From SIG701 sp045577175 (GTDB taxonomy: Bacteria > Bacillota > Clostridia > Oscillospirales > CAG-272): 62,942 nucleotides of DNA. The translations under genes were made by a program, and so were the position numbers. How positions within the stretch are numbered: the stretch's first letter is position 1; each line of letters starts with the position of its first letter. The stretch lies in NCBI GenBank assembly GCA_045577175.1, contig JAZNHT010000061.1, forward strand, positions 1 to 62,942, written 5' to 3'. The notes under the pieces were generated by a model. It worked only from the letters and a program-made list of their open reading frames with translations. It did no database searches and had not been told where the DNA came from. Shown here piece by piece: positions 1 to 6,800 of this stretch.

Positions 1-1
1 G

Positions 2-196
2 TTCGCGCTGTCGTGGAAGGTGGTCGGTTTAGCGGAGTATGCGATCGCGGAGAAATTCACGGGAGCGCTTCCGTATCTAACGGCGATCATCACGCCCGCG
101 TGGGCGGCGTTCGCGACGGTGCTGGGGTTTTATTTTAACAAGAGCAAAGCGGAGAATCGGGAGAAGATTAAATCCGCTGTAAAGAGAGATTTTTGA
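2..196 (+). CDS. Phage-type small membrane protein, 3' end only
   Basis: Open from the window edge to TGA at 194-196, giving the last 64 residues of a protein that starts outside the window. A hydrophobic stretch (around LTAIITPAWAAFATVLGFYF) is followed by a basic tail with KSKAENREKIK. This layout is common among small proteins next to phage lysis modules, and the gene ends 13 bp before a holin-like gene. I do not recognise a named family. The phage assignment rests on context. Confidence 0.5.
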   Translation, partial: FALSWKVVGLAEYAIAEKFTGALPYLTAIITPAWAAFATVLGFYFNKSKAENREKIKSAVKRDF

Positions 197-209
197 AAAG
201 GAGAAAAAC

Positions 210-419
210 ATGGAGAAACTGAAACAGAAGCTGTCGAGCCGTAAGCTGTGGGTGGCGATCGTCGGCATCGTGATCGGGCTTGCGGCGGCGTTCGGCATTG
301 AAGAGAACGACTACGCGCAAATCGCCGGCATGGTCACGTCAGCAGTATCTATAGTCGGCTACATTTTTGGTGAGGCAAAGGTAGATGCGGCAAGGGTTGC
401 CGAAAAGACAACAGAATAA
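210..419 (+). CDS. Holin-like phage membrane protein
   Basis: 69 residues: a charged, lysine-rich N-terminus (MEKLKQKLSSRKLW), one hydrophobic segment from about residue 15 to 30, a second at about 40-55, and a charged tail. The size and layout match the small holins of Firmicutes prophages, which make pores in the membrane so that an endolysin can reach the wall. A GGAG-type ribosome site lies just before the ATG. A strong hairpin follows directly (425-452). No endolysin is visible in the window, so the lysis cassette is either outside it or lost. Confidence 0.55.
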   Translation: MEKLKQKLSSRKLWVAIVGIVIGLAAAFGIEENDYAQIAGMVTSAVSIVGYIFGEAKVDAARVAEKTTE

Positions 420-424
420 CCAAA

Positions 425-460
425 ACTCCCGAAAGCTAATGCTTTCGGGAGTTTCTTTTG
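425..460 (+). terminator. Hairpin terminator after the holin-like gene (copy 1 of 2)
   Basis: A perfect 12-bp stem, ACTCCCGAAAGC / GCTTTCGGGAGT, with a TAAT loop and a TTTCTTTT tail. A nearly identical hairpin lies at 1918-1945, at the other end of the phage remnant. The outermost stem pair differs between the copies but stays paired in both. Confidence 0.8.
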
Positions 461-472
461 AATACGCAGCAC

Positions 473-1285
473 ATGAACGCAGAGGTGCTCCAGGGTGTTT
501 TGCAGGGCGAAAGCATGGGCGATATCGCCAAACGTCTGGCAAAAACGGTCGGCATGGATGAGACGGCAGCGATCCGGAACGCGCGGACGATGGTGACATC
601 GGCAGAGTGCAAGGGGCGGCAGGATTCCTACATACGCGCGCAGAAGGACGGCATCGTGATGCAGAGGCGGTGGATTGCGACAAAGGACGCACGCACGCGC
701 CACTGGCACGCGGAACTTGACGGCGCGCTCGCCGAGGTGGACGAGCCGTTCGAGAACGCGATCGGGAAAATCATGTACCCGGGGGACCCGTCGGCGGATG
801 GAGCGAACGTGTACAACTGCCGGTGCACGATTGCGGCTAAGGTGCTCGGATTCAAGAAGGTTTCAGGGAATACTTCTGCGAATCCGTTGACGCCATCGCG
901 CGGAAGTGGTATAATGTATGGTGATAAGATAACGAGGTCAGTTGGAGCGCGTTCAATCTCTTACCCGGTTGTAAATTATCCAGAAACAGATATTCCGGTT
1001 GAGTTTGTAACAGGAACAAGACCTGTATATCCGCCAGATCATACAATGGCGGGAAATGGTTGCAAAACCGGCAGAGAAATAGATGACATCGATAGGCTTG
1101 TTGATACATACAAATGTGATGCCAAAGGATGGCGAAAAGAAAAAGCCATCTACGAGGTTTATGATGAAAACGGTGAAATACGAAACATAGAAATACATTG
1201 GTATGAACACAAGGACATCGGAAAAGTTGAATACAAAGTAAAAACGAGAGGGGGATATGTGTACATCGATGAGTGGCCGGATTAA
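473..1285 (+). CDS. 5'-truncated phage MuF/SPP1 gp7-type head protein with C-terminal toxin-like domain
   Basis: The first 120 residues or so match the C-terminal part of Mu F / SPP1 gp7 minor head proteins: RNARTMVTSAE, TKDARTRHWHAELDG, then YPGDPSADGANVYNCRCTI. In intact proteins this block lies well inside the chain, so the N-terminus is missing here. TTG at 458 would also be in frame, but no ribosome site is seen and the upstream terminator abuts it. After a linker, residues from about 175 onward (GCKTGREIDDIDRLVDTYKC, KKAIYEVYDENGE-like strand, IHWYEHKDIG, YKVKTRGG) resemble small toxin domains attached to MuF proteins, similar to polymorphic toxin type 50. The downstream gene overlaps its end, as immunity genes often do. 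The toxin reading is an inference. Confidence 0.6.
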   Translation: MNAEVLQGVLQGESMGDIAKRLAKTVGMDETAAIRNARTMVTSAECKGRQDSYIRAQKDGIVMQRRWIATKDARTRHWHAELDGALAEVDEPFENAIGKIMYPGDPSADGANVYNCRCTIAAKVLGFKKVSGNTSANPLTPSRGSGIMYGDKITRSVGARSISYPVVNYPETDIPVEFVTGTRPVYPPDHTMAGNGCKTGREIDDIDRLVDTYKCDAKGWRKEKAIYEVYDENGEIRNIEIHWYEHKDIGKVEYKVKTRGGYVYIDEWPD

Positions 1286-1454
1286 GGTTAAATGTATTAA
1301 AGAAAATAAATACGGATTGATTATCGGGAAAATATACGATGCCTATAAAATCCAAAGCGCTTTCAAAAACAAGGAAAACATCATAAGTGTAATCGATGGC
1401 TATAATGAAGAATACGCATATCCTGCTGATTTTTTTGAAATCGTGGAGGAATAA
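1269..1454 (+). CDS. Small protein overlapping the MuF gene; possible immunity protein
   Basis: 61 residues from ATG 1269 (an in-frame start at 1257 also exists). The start overlaps the end of the MuF gene by 17 bp. The chain reads like a small beta-rich, SH3-like fold: KVKCIKENKYGLIIGKIYDA at the start, then VIDGYNEEYAYPADFFEIVEE. I do not recognise the family with certainty. Its tight coupling to a toxin-like domain makes an antidote role plausible; an ordinary phage accessory protein is the alternative. Confidence 0.5.
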   Translation: MSGRIKVKCIKENKYGLIIGKIYDAYKIQSAFKNKENIISVIDGYNEEYAYPADFFEIVEE

Positions 1455-1778
1455 ATGTCCGTAGAATCAAAACTGATCTACCGTATTCTGAGATTTCTGC
1501 AACTGTCACTTGACATAGATGAGCCGGATTTCTCCCCGATCGAGGCGGAGTCGCTCGATATAACGAAAGCTAAATGGTCTCGAATCATAAAAATGCTCGT
1601 GGATGACGGATATATCAGCGGTGTGAACGTCATCAGTGTGAATAATGCACCGTATCCGATTATTCGCTTAACTAATTCGACTGCAATTACGTTAAAGGGG
1701 CTGGAGTATTTGGATGAAAACAGCATGATGCAAAAGGCGGCAAAGATCGCCAAGGGAGCACTGGATGTAATCAAATGA
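1455..1778 (+). CDS. YjcQ-like winged-helix protein
   Basis: 107 residues. The pattern of a helical N-terminus (LIYRILRFLQLSL), a recognition-helix-like segment (AKWSRIIKMLVDDGYISGV), and the ending AITLKGLEYLDENSMMQKAA matches the YjcQ family, small winged-helix proteins frequent in Firmicutes prophages. Its molecular role is unknown. It starts one base after the preceding stop codon and its own stop overlaps the ATG of the next fragment, so the three small genes form one unit. Confidence 0.65.
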   Translation: MSVESKLIYRILRFLQLSLDIDEPDFSPIEAESLDITKAKWSRIIKMLVDDGYISGVNVISVNNAPYPIIRLTNSTAITLKGLEYLDENSMMQKAAKIAKGALDVIK

Positions 1779-1891
1779 GCGTACAATTCAAAGACAATTC
1801 CGCGCAGGTGAAAGCCGCTCTGTCCGCCGCCACAAAGCGAGGGCTTGAGGCAATCGGACTTGCCGCCGAGGGACACTCCCAAACTGCTTGA
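1775..1891 (+). pseudogene. Fragment of a phage HK97 gp10-like protein
   Basis: The ATG overlaps the stop of the YjcQ-like gene. The first 33 residues or so (MSVQFKDNSAQVKAAL, then KRGLEAIGLAAEGH) are typical of the N-terminus of gp10-like head-tail proteins, normally about 120-150 residues long. The frame then stops after 38 residues, within sequence leading into the tRNA-Val terminator hairpin. This marks a deletion end-point of the prophage. Confidence 0.65.
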
Positions 1892-1917
1892 TTCTAATCC
1901 GGACAATGTACATAAAA

Positions 1918-1945
1918 AATCCCGAAAGCTAATGCTTTCGGGATT
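1918..1945 (-). terminator. Hairpin terminator of tRNA-Val (copy 2 of 2)
   Basis: Stem AATCCCGAAAGC / GCTTTCGGGATT with a four-base loop. Read on the minus strand it lies right after the tRNA-Val CCA end and is followed by TTTTTTAT, so it can end the tRNA transcript. On the plus strand it has a TTTTCTTT tail and could also stop the phage transcript. Confidence 0.75.
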
Positions 1946-1950
1946 TTCTT

Positions 1951-2027
1951 TGGTGGAGACAGTAGAACTCGAATCTACGACCCCTTGCATGTCAAGCAAG
2001 TACTCTAACCAACTGAGCTATGCCTCC
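1951..2027 (-). tRNA. tRNA-Val (anticodon GAC)
   Basis: On the minus strand a 77-nt cloverleaf with encoded CCA: acceptor GGAGGCA pairs with TGTCTCC, D-arm GCTCAGTTGGTTAGAG, anticodon stem CTTGC/GCAAG around loop TTGACAT (anticodon GAC), T-arm with GATTCGAGTTC. It reads Val codons GUC and GUU. Its 3' end faces the phage remnant, the usual place for tRNA-directed integration. Confidence 0.93.
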
Positions 2028-2045
2028 ATGGCTTAACGCTCAACT

Positions 2046-2074
2046 ATTATAGCACAGGACAAGCGGTTTGTCAA
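2046..2074 (-). promoter_or_regulatory. Promoter of tRNA-Val
   Basis: Minus strand TTGACA, 17-bp spacer, TATAAT, both hexamers perfect, with TGC just before the -10 (extended -10). It lies about 20 bp upstream of the tRNA. Confidence 0.9.
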
Positions 2075-2119
2075 CACCGTTTTTTCATTTTTTCAAAAAA
2101 TCTGCATTCTTTTTATCGC

Positions 2120-3541
2120 TTACACCTTTTTCTTATACCAACTCGATCCGCGGAAACGGAGCATGGCAAGCGCAAACCGCGTAAACTGATCGAAAAACAG
2201 CGAAATCCATGCGCCGTACACGCCAAACCCTGCGGGATAGCAGAGGACATATGCCAGCACGGGACGCACGAGCGCAATCGACACAAACGAGACGACCGCC
2301 ATGAATTTCGTATCCCCTGCCCCGTTCAGGCATCCGCGGCACTCGACCTGGATGATCTGGAACGGCGAGGTCAAGGCAACGATCCACAAAAGATGAATAC
2401 CCGTGCGGATCACCCAATCCTCATCGGAGAACAATCGCATGAGCGGACCGCCCGCCGTCAGAAAAATCACGGACAGGACAAGGGAGAGGCAAATGCCGAT
2501 TCTCTGTCCGATCCGGCTGTAAATGAGCGCATAATCCACCCGTTTCTTGCCGAGATTCTGCCCGACTAAGGCGCCTGCCGCGACGCTGAGTCCGTCACCG
2601 ACCGTGAAGGACAGCGTAATGATCGTCATGACGATCTGGTGCGTGGCAAACTCCATCGTACCGAGCTCTGCGACAATTTTGGCGTAAGAGAAAAAGCCGA
2701 GCCGCATGAAAACCTGCTCCACAAGAGAGCCGCTGCCGATCCTACAAATGAGCGAAAGCTGCGAAAAATCCGGACGCAAAAGCTCGCGGAAGCTGAGGCG
2801 CAAGTATCCGTTCTTTCTGAGCACGGACACAAGCGAAATCACCGCCGTGGAGAGATTGCCGATCATGGTAGCGATAGCAGCACCTGTGACGCCGAGCTCC
2901 GGAAAGAAGAACAGACCGTTAATGAGAACGGCGTTCATAATCACGTTGATAACGTTCGCGCACAGATTCGTGACAAGCGTGATGCGCGTATTGCCGCAGG
3001 CGCGGTGCGCCGCGTTAATCATGAGCGAAAAGACGGTGAAGTTCATGCCGACCATGCAAATACAGAAATACGGCACGGCAAGATCGATCGTGTCCGTCTG
3101 CGCGCCGGCAAACAGAAGCAGCGGACGTGCCACGGCAAAAGCGAGCACCGTCAAAGCGGCGCAAAGGACGACCGTGATCGGGAGCACCGTTGAAAGGCAT
3201 CGGTTGGCATCCGCCTGTCTCTTTTCCCCGAAGCGGCGGCTGACGATTGCATTGACGGCGATACTCATGGAGAGAAAAATCGCATAAAAAAGGAGCCTCG
3301 GCTGATTCGTCAGACCGACGGCGGCAACTGCCTCCTCACCGACCGAGGAGACCATCATGGAATCGATAAAGGTAACGAGTCCCATCAGTACGGACTCGAC
3401 AAGTGCCGGCCATGCAATCTTTACAAAGCTCCGATACATGCCCGAGGGGGAATACGCGTCATCCTGCCGCATTTCCCGTGAAATCATGTACTCCGGAGCA
3501 AAAAAACGATACAGAACATTCCATTTCTGCCGTACTTCCAT
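2120..3541 (-). CDS. MATE family multidrug/toxin exporter
   Basis: 473 residues with about 12 hydrophobic segments in two repeated halves. The N-terminal half carries the family pattern PALVESVLMGLVTFIDSMMVS...AAVGLTNQP, and the second half ISLFFDQFTRFALAMLRF. MATE proteins expel cationic drugs and metabolites in exchange for Na+ or H+. An N-terminal extension of about 40 residues precedes the first helix; a later ATG at MISREMRQ is an alternative start because the site before the first ATG is weak. It has its own promoter (3599-3627) and stands alone. The substrate cannot be told from sequence. Confidence 0.88.
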   Translation of the reverse strand: MEVRQKWNVLYRFFAPEYMISREMRQDDAYSPSGMYRSFVKIAWPALVESVLMGLVTFIDSMMVSSVGEEAVAAVGLTNQPRLLFYAIFLSMSIAVNAIVSRRFGEKRQADANRCLSTVLPITVVLCAALTVLAFAVARPLLLFAGAQTDTIDLAVPYFCICMVGMNFTVFSLMINAAHRACGNTRITLVTNLCANVINVIMNAVLINGLFFFPELGVTGAAIATMIGNLSTAVISLVSVLRKNGYLRLSFRELLRPDFSQLSLICRIGSGSLVEQVFMRLGFFSYAKIVAELGTMEFATHQIVMTIITLSFTVGDGLSVAAGALVGQNLGKKRVDYALIYSRIGQRIGICLSLVLSVIFLTAGGPLMRLFSDEDWVIRTGIHLLWIVALTSPFQIIQVECRGCLNGAGDTKFMAVVSFVSIALVRPVLAYVLCYPAGFGVYGAWISLFFDQFTRFALAMLRFRGSSWYKKKV

Positions 3542-3598
3542 ACTTCATCGCCTGCTTTTTGCAAAAAATCGGGACTGTCTGTCAGAGATCCCGAATGT

Positions 3599-3627
3599 AT
3601 TATAGCACAAAGTCTTCTTTTATTCAA
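3599..3627 (-). promoter_or_regulatory. Promoter of the MATE gene
   Basis: Minus strand TTGAAT, 17 bp, TATAAT with TGC before the -10. It lies about 60 bp upstream of the MATE start. Confidence 0.75.
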
Positions 3628-3935
3628 TACCGCCGACCGTTTTTTCACATTTTCGCAAAAATTCCGCAAATATTTTGCCTCTGTATTAAAAAATCCGCGA
3701 GGATATTTGGGAGAGACGTTCGCGCATCCATGGGAATCGGCACCAAAAAAACGCACCGTTTCCGCCTTTTCCCTCCACAAAAAGGGAAAACGCACGCCGC
3801 GCATGGGTATTTTCTTCCCTTTTTCACCCTTTTCCGCCACCGTTTTCTCTGAATCCTCGTCACGGGAAAGATATGATACACTGTTGTCGGCAGTCTCTCC
3901 GCTTCGGCGGAATCAAAATCAACAAGGAGGTTTCT
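3628..3935. other. Intergenic region without a recognised gene
   Basis: About 300 bp between divergent genes. The only structure noticed is an 8-bp inverted repeat, TTTTCCCT / AGGGAAAA, at 3767-3790 without a U-tract. A weak -10-like TATGAT lies near 3871. I see no open frame with coding character. Confidence 0.5.
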
Positions 3936-4229
3936 ATGCTTGAGATACAACGAACTGCATCCGAAAAAACACGCGCCGTTTGTACGGAAATACGGATGCC
4001 GGACGAAGGGCTTACGCTGATAACGACACTTTTGGAAACTGTACTGACAAAACGGACGTACTATTCCGTTGCCGTCACTTTGATCGGAGAGGCGCCGTAC
4101 AGCGCGGATGCCCGTCTGATCGAGAACATCACGGAAGACTACGGCACGGCAGAATCTCTGTTTCGCAAAATCGCGGACGGCACGGTCACGCCGTGCACGC
4201 TCGCCGACGTGCTGGAGGACGCACTTTAA
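3936..4229 (+). CDS. DUF6514-like small protein
   Basis: 97 residues. ATG 3936 follows a perfect AAGGAGG at 3924-3930; an upstream in-frame ATG at 3873 has no ribosome site. The chain reads as a small alpha/beta protein: YYSVAVTLIGE, ARLIENITEDYGTAESLFRKIADGTVTPCTLADVLEDAL. The TVTPCTLADVLEDAL ending is what I associate with the DUF6514 family of Clostridia, which has no known function. It converges on trmO, the two stop codons sharing the bases TTAA. Confidence 0.6.
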   Translation: MLEIQRTASEKTRAVCTEIRMPDEGLTLITTLLETVLTKRTYYSVAVTLIGEAPYSADARLIENITEDYGTAESLFRKIADGTVTPCTLADVLEDAL

Positions 4230-4930
4230 TCATCGGTACAGCGCAGGCGCACGACGTGCACCGTACCGTCCTTCACGAAAAATCCGACATCAAAACGGGA
4301 AAAATTCAGTCCGTACTCCTTCGTCGGATCATCGTCATATCCGGGGCGCGGATCGTTTGCGAGAACGCCGACTAAGGCATCCCTCTCCGCTTTTGTAAGC
4401 TGATCCTCGCCGCCGCAATCGAACACGACAGCAAGCGCGTGACAGCGCGTTTCCTTCGTATACCCTTCCGATGCTTCCGGATGGCAGTCTGCGACGGGAA
4501 TGTACGGCTTCACGTCAAAAATCGGCGTGCCGTCGAGCATATCGATCCCCGATACGTACAAAACGGGACCGTCCGCGGCATCGTAGTCGATCCTTTCCAA
4601 GCGGACGCAGGAGAGGGCGAGGTGATTCGGTCTGAACGGCGATCTTGTCGCAAACACGCCGACACGCGTATTCCCGCCGAGGCGCGGCGGACGCACGGTC
4701 GGCGAAAACGTATCCCGCACCGCTTCGCTGAAGTGCCAGATCAGCCATATGTGAGAGAACGCCTCCAATCCGCGAAACGCGGACGGATCGCGGTATTCGG
4801 GCGCAAACACGATACGCCCTGAAAGCGATTCCACAAGTCCGCTCTGACGCGGTATGCCGAATTTCTCCGAAAAATCCGTGCGGATATGCGCAATCGGACG
4901 GATTTCCACAGTCCCCGTATGCTCCCTCAT
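4226..4930 (-). CDS. trmO: tRNA m6t6A37 methyltransferase TrmO (TsaA/YaeB)
   Basis: 234 residues. TrmO uses S-adenosylmethionine to methylate N6-threonylcarbamoyladenosine at position 37 of tRNA-Thr. Family marks: PIAHIRTDFSEKFGIPRQ at the start, FSHIWLIWHF, then GVFATRSPFRPNHLALSCVRL, and the later DMLDGTPIFDVKPYIP. The length equals bacterial homologues. It is monocistronic. Its stop overlaps that of the convergent DUF6514-like gene. Confidence 0.92.
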   Translation of the reverse strand: MREHTGTVEIRPIAHIRTDFSEKFGIPRQSGLVESLSGRIVFAPEYRDPSAFRGLEAFSHIWLIWHFSEAVRDTFSPTVRPPRLGGNTRVGVFATRSPFRPNHLALSCVRLERIDYDAADGPVLYVSGIDMLDGTPIFDVKPYIPVADCHPEASEGYTKETRCHALAVVFDCGGEDQLTKAERDALVGVLANDPRPGYDDDPTKEYGLNFSRFDVGFFVKDGTVHVVRLRCTDD

Positions 4931-5063
4931 AAAGCCACCTCTTTTTTCTCATTTTAATAAGTATACCACACGGCACGCCGTTTCGCAAGTGTCCCTTCGT
5001 GCGGATTTTCGGCATTTCCAGAAAATACCTTGCCATTTTCGCGCAGGATTCACAAACCGTCCA

Positions 5064-5091
5064 TTTTTCGACAGAAAAAATCCTGTATAAT
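5064..5091 (+). promoter_or_regulatory. Possible promoter of the GH25 gene
   Basis: TATAAT at 5086-5091 lies 33 bp before the ATG. The best -35 at standard distance is only TTTTTC; a better TCGACA (5068-5073) is too close. Confidence 0.5.
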
Positions 5092-5124
5092 GATAGTACG
5101 ACATTTCATTACACAGGAGACACT

Positions 5125-6765
5125 ATGCGAAAACACATTCTGTCGGCTGTGCTGTCAGCCGCCCTTCTCTTCTCCGCTCTGCCCGTATCGGCCGAGGGGG
5201 GAACCCAAGTGACGGATTCTGTATCGACCTCTGAAACGGAACGAATCTCCATCACCACCTCCGGCCCGATTACGGAAACGCCCGATCACCCGGGCTTTGA
5301 AGATGCCGTCGGTCACTGGGCCGCCGGAGCCATCGGTCGGTGGAAAAATCTCGGCATACTGGATGCAGAGGAGAAAAATTTCTGCCCCGACCAAAAGATC
5401 ACGCGCGGCGAGGTCGCCGATCTTTTGGCGCGGATTCTGCACTACAAAACCGCCTCGCCGGTGAAATTTGACGACACAAAGGGACACGAATATGAGGACG
5501 CGATTGCCAAGCTGCGCGCGGCAGGTGTCATGCTCGGCAACGGTGAAAATATGGCACTGCCCGACGACAACGTAACACGCGAGGAGGCTGCCGTGCTGAT
5601 TGCGCGCGCGTTCGGATTCGATCCGAACGGCAAGGATGTCTCGGCGTACACGGACAAATACGTCGACTACGCTGCGATCTCCGACTGGGCGAAGGGATAC
5701 ATACTCGCCATGACCGCGGCAGGATTTCTGAACGGCAGTGACAACGGCTGTTTTCTGCCTGCGGATTCGCTCACCCGTGCGGAAGCGATTACGATCCTGA
5801 ACAACATGATTACGACTTACATCGACAAGCCGGGCGAGTACAATTACCGTCCGTTTGAGGGATTGGCGAAGTTCGTGATTATTGCCTCGGATGACGTGGA
5901 GATTCTGTATTTCGACATCGGCGGCGATATTATCCTGACCGAGGGCGTGGATTACGAAACGGTCATCTTCAAAAGCTGCAACCACTACGGAAAGATTTTC
6001 GAATACACGCCGAACGGATTTGTCCGCAGGCTGAAGGCCGCCTCCTACATCGTGGAGGTAAACGAAACTCTGCCCGTCTGCTCCTACGATCAGGAGCTCT
6101 TCTACAAAGATGAAAAGGGTGTCATGCACTATCTGGACGAGAGCCGTCCGTACTATTTCGGTGTGGATGTCTCCGTCTATCAGGGCGATATTGACTGGGT
6201 AAAATTGAAGGAGGAGGGTGTGTATTTCGCCTTCATCCGCGCAGGCTACCGCGGCTATGAGACGGGAACGCTGAACACGGATGCGAATTTCCACAAGAAT
6301 ATGCAGGGAGCCCTGGACGCAGGCATCAAGGTCGGTGTATACTTCTTCTCGCAGGCGCTGAATGCGCAGGAAGCATACGAGGAAGCAACGTATGTGCTCG
6401 ATCTGATTAAGGATTACGATGTCACCTTCCCCGTCGTATTTGACTGGGAGACGATTGACAGCGCCACCGCACGCACCAACAACATCGACACGGAAAATCT
6501 GTGCCGTGCGGCAAACGTATTCTGCTCCGTTGTGGAGGGCGCGGGATACATTCCGATGGTCTACTGCAATCAGAGCGTGTCGCTCCTCTATTACGAGCTT
6601 TCCCGCATTGAGCCGTTTGATTTCTGGTATGCGGAATACAAGGACATCCCAACGTTCTATTACGATTTCGACATCTGGCAGTACAGTTCGACAGGAAGAT
6701 TCGCCGGTGTGCCGAACGCACATGTGGATTTGAACATCAGCTTCGTGGATTATTCAAAACGGTAA
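5125..6765 (+). CDS. Secreted S-layer-homology protein with GH25 lysozyme domain
   Basis: 546 residues. Signal peptide MRKHILSAVLSAALLFSALPVSA, acidic Ser/Thr-rich linker, then SLH-type repeats at about residues 55-230 (FEDAVGHWAAGAIGRWKNLG, ITRGEVADLLARIL, VTREEAAVLIARAFGF, LTRAEAITILNNM), which bind secondary cell-wall polymer. From residue 343 to the end is a GH25 muramidase: GVDVSVYQGDIDW (D348), YFAFIRAGYRG and FPVVFDWE (E442) carry the expected acidic residues. It should cleave peptidoglycan between MurNAc and GlcNAc while anchored to the wall. ATG 5125 follows ACAGGAG; an earlier in-frame start would bury the signal peptide. Single gene closed by a hairpin at 6771-6794. Confidence 0.9.
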   Translation: MRKHILSAVLSAALLFSALPVSAEGGTQVTDSVSTSETERISITTSGPITETPDHPGFEDAVGHWAAGAIGRWKNLGILDAEEKNFCPDQKITRGEVADLLARILHYKTASPVKFDDTKGHEYEDAIAKLRAAGVMLGNGENMALPDDNVTREEAAVLIARAFGFDPNGKDVSAYTDKYVDYAAISDWAKGYILAMTAAGFLNGSDNGCFLPADSLTRAEAITILNNMITTYIDKPGEYNYRPFEGLAKFVIIASDDVEILYFDIGGDIILTEGVDYETVIFKSCNHYGKIFEYTPNGFVRRLKAASYIVEVNETLPVCSYDQELFYKDEKGVMHYLDESRPYYFGVDVSVYQGDIDWVKLKEEGVYFAFIRAGYRGYETGTLNTDANFHKNMQGALDAGIKVGVYFFSQALNAQEAYEEATYVLDLIKDYDVTFPVVFDWETIDSATARTNNIDTENLCRAANVFCSVVEGAGYIPMVYCNQSVSLLYYELSRIEPFDFWYAEYKDIPTFYYDFDIWQYSSTGRFAGVPNAHVDLNISFVDYSKR

Positions 6766-6770
6766 GAGAA

Positions 6771-6800
6771 AAGGTGTGCCCCACGGCACACCTTTTTTGT
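6771..6800. terminator. Bidirectional terminator between GH25 gene and mltG
   Basis: Perfect 10-bp stem AAGGTGTGCC / GGCACACCTT, loop CCAC, with T-rich tails on both strands. It sits between two convergent genes. Confidence 0.88.
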
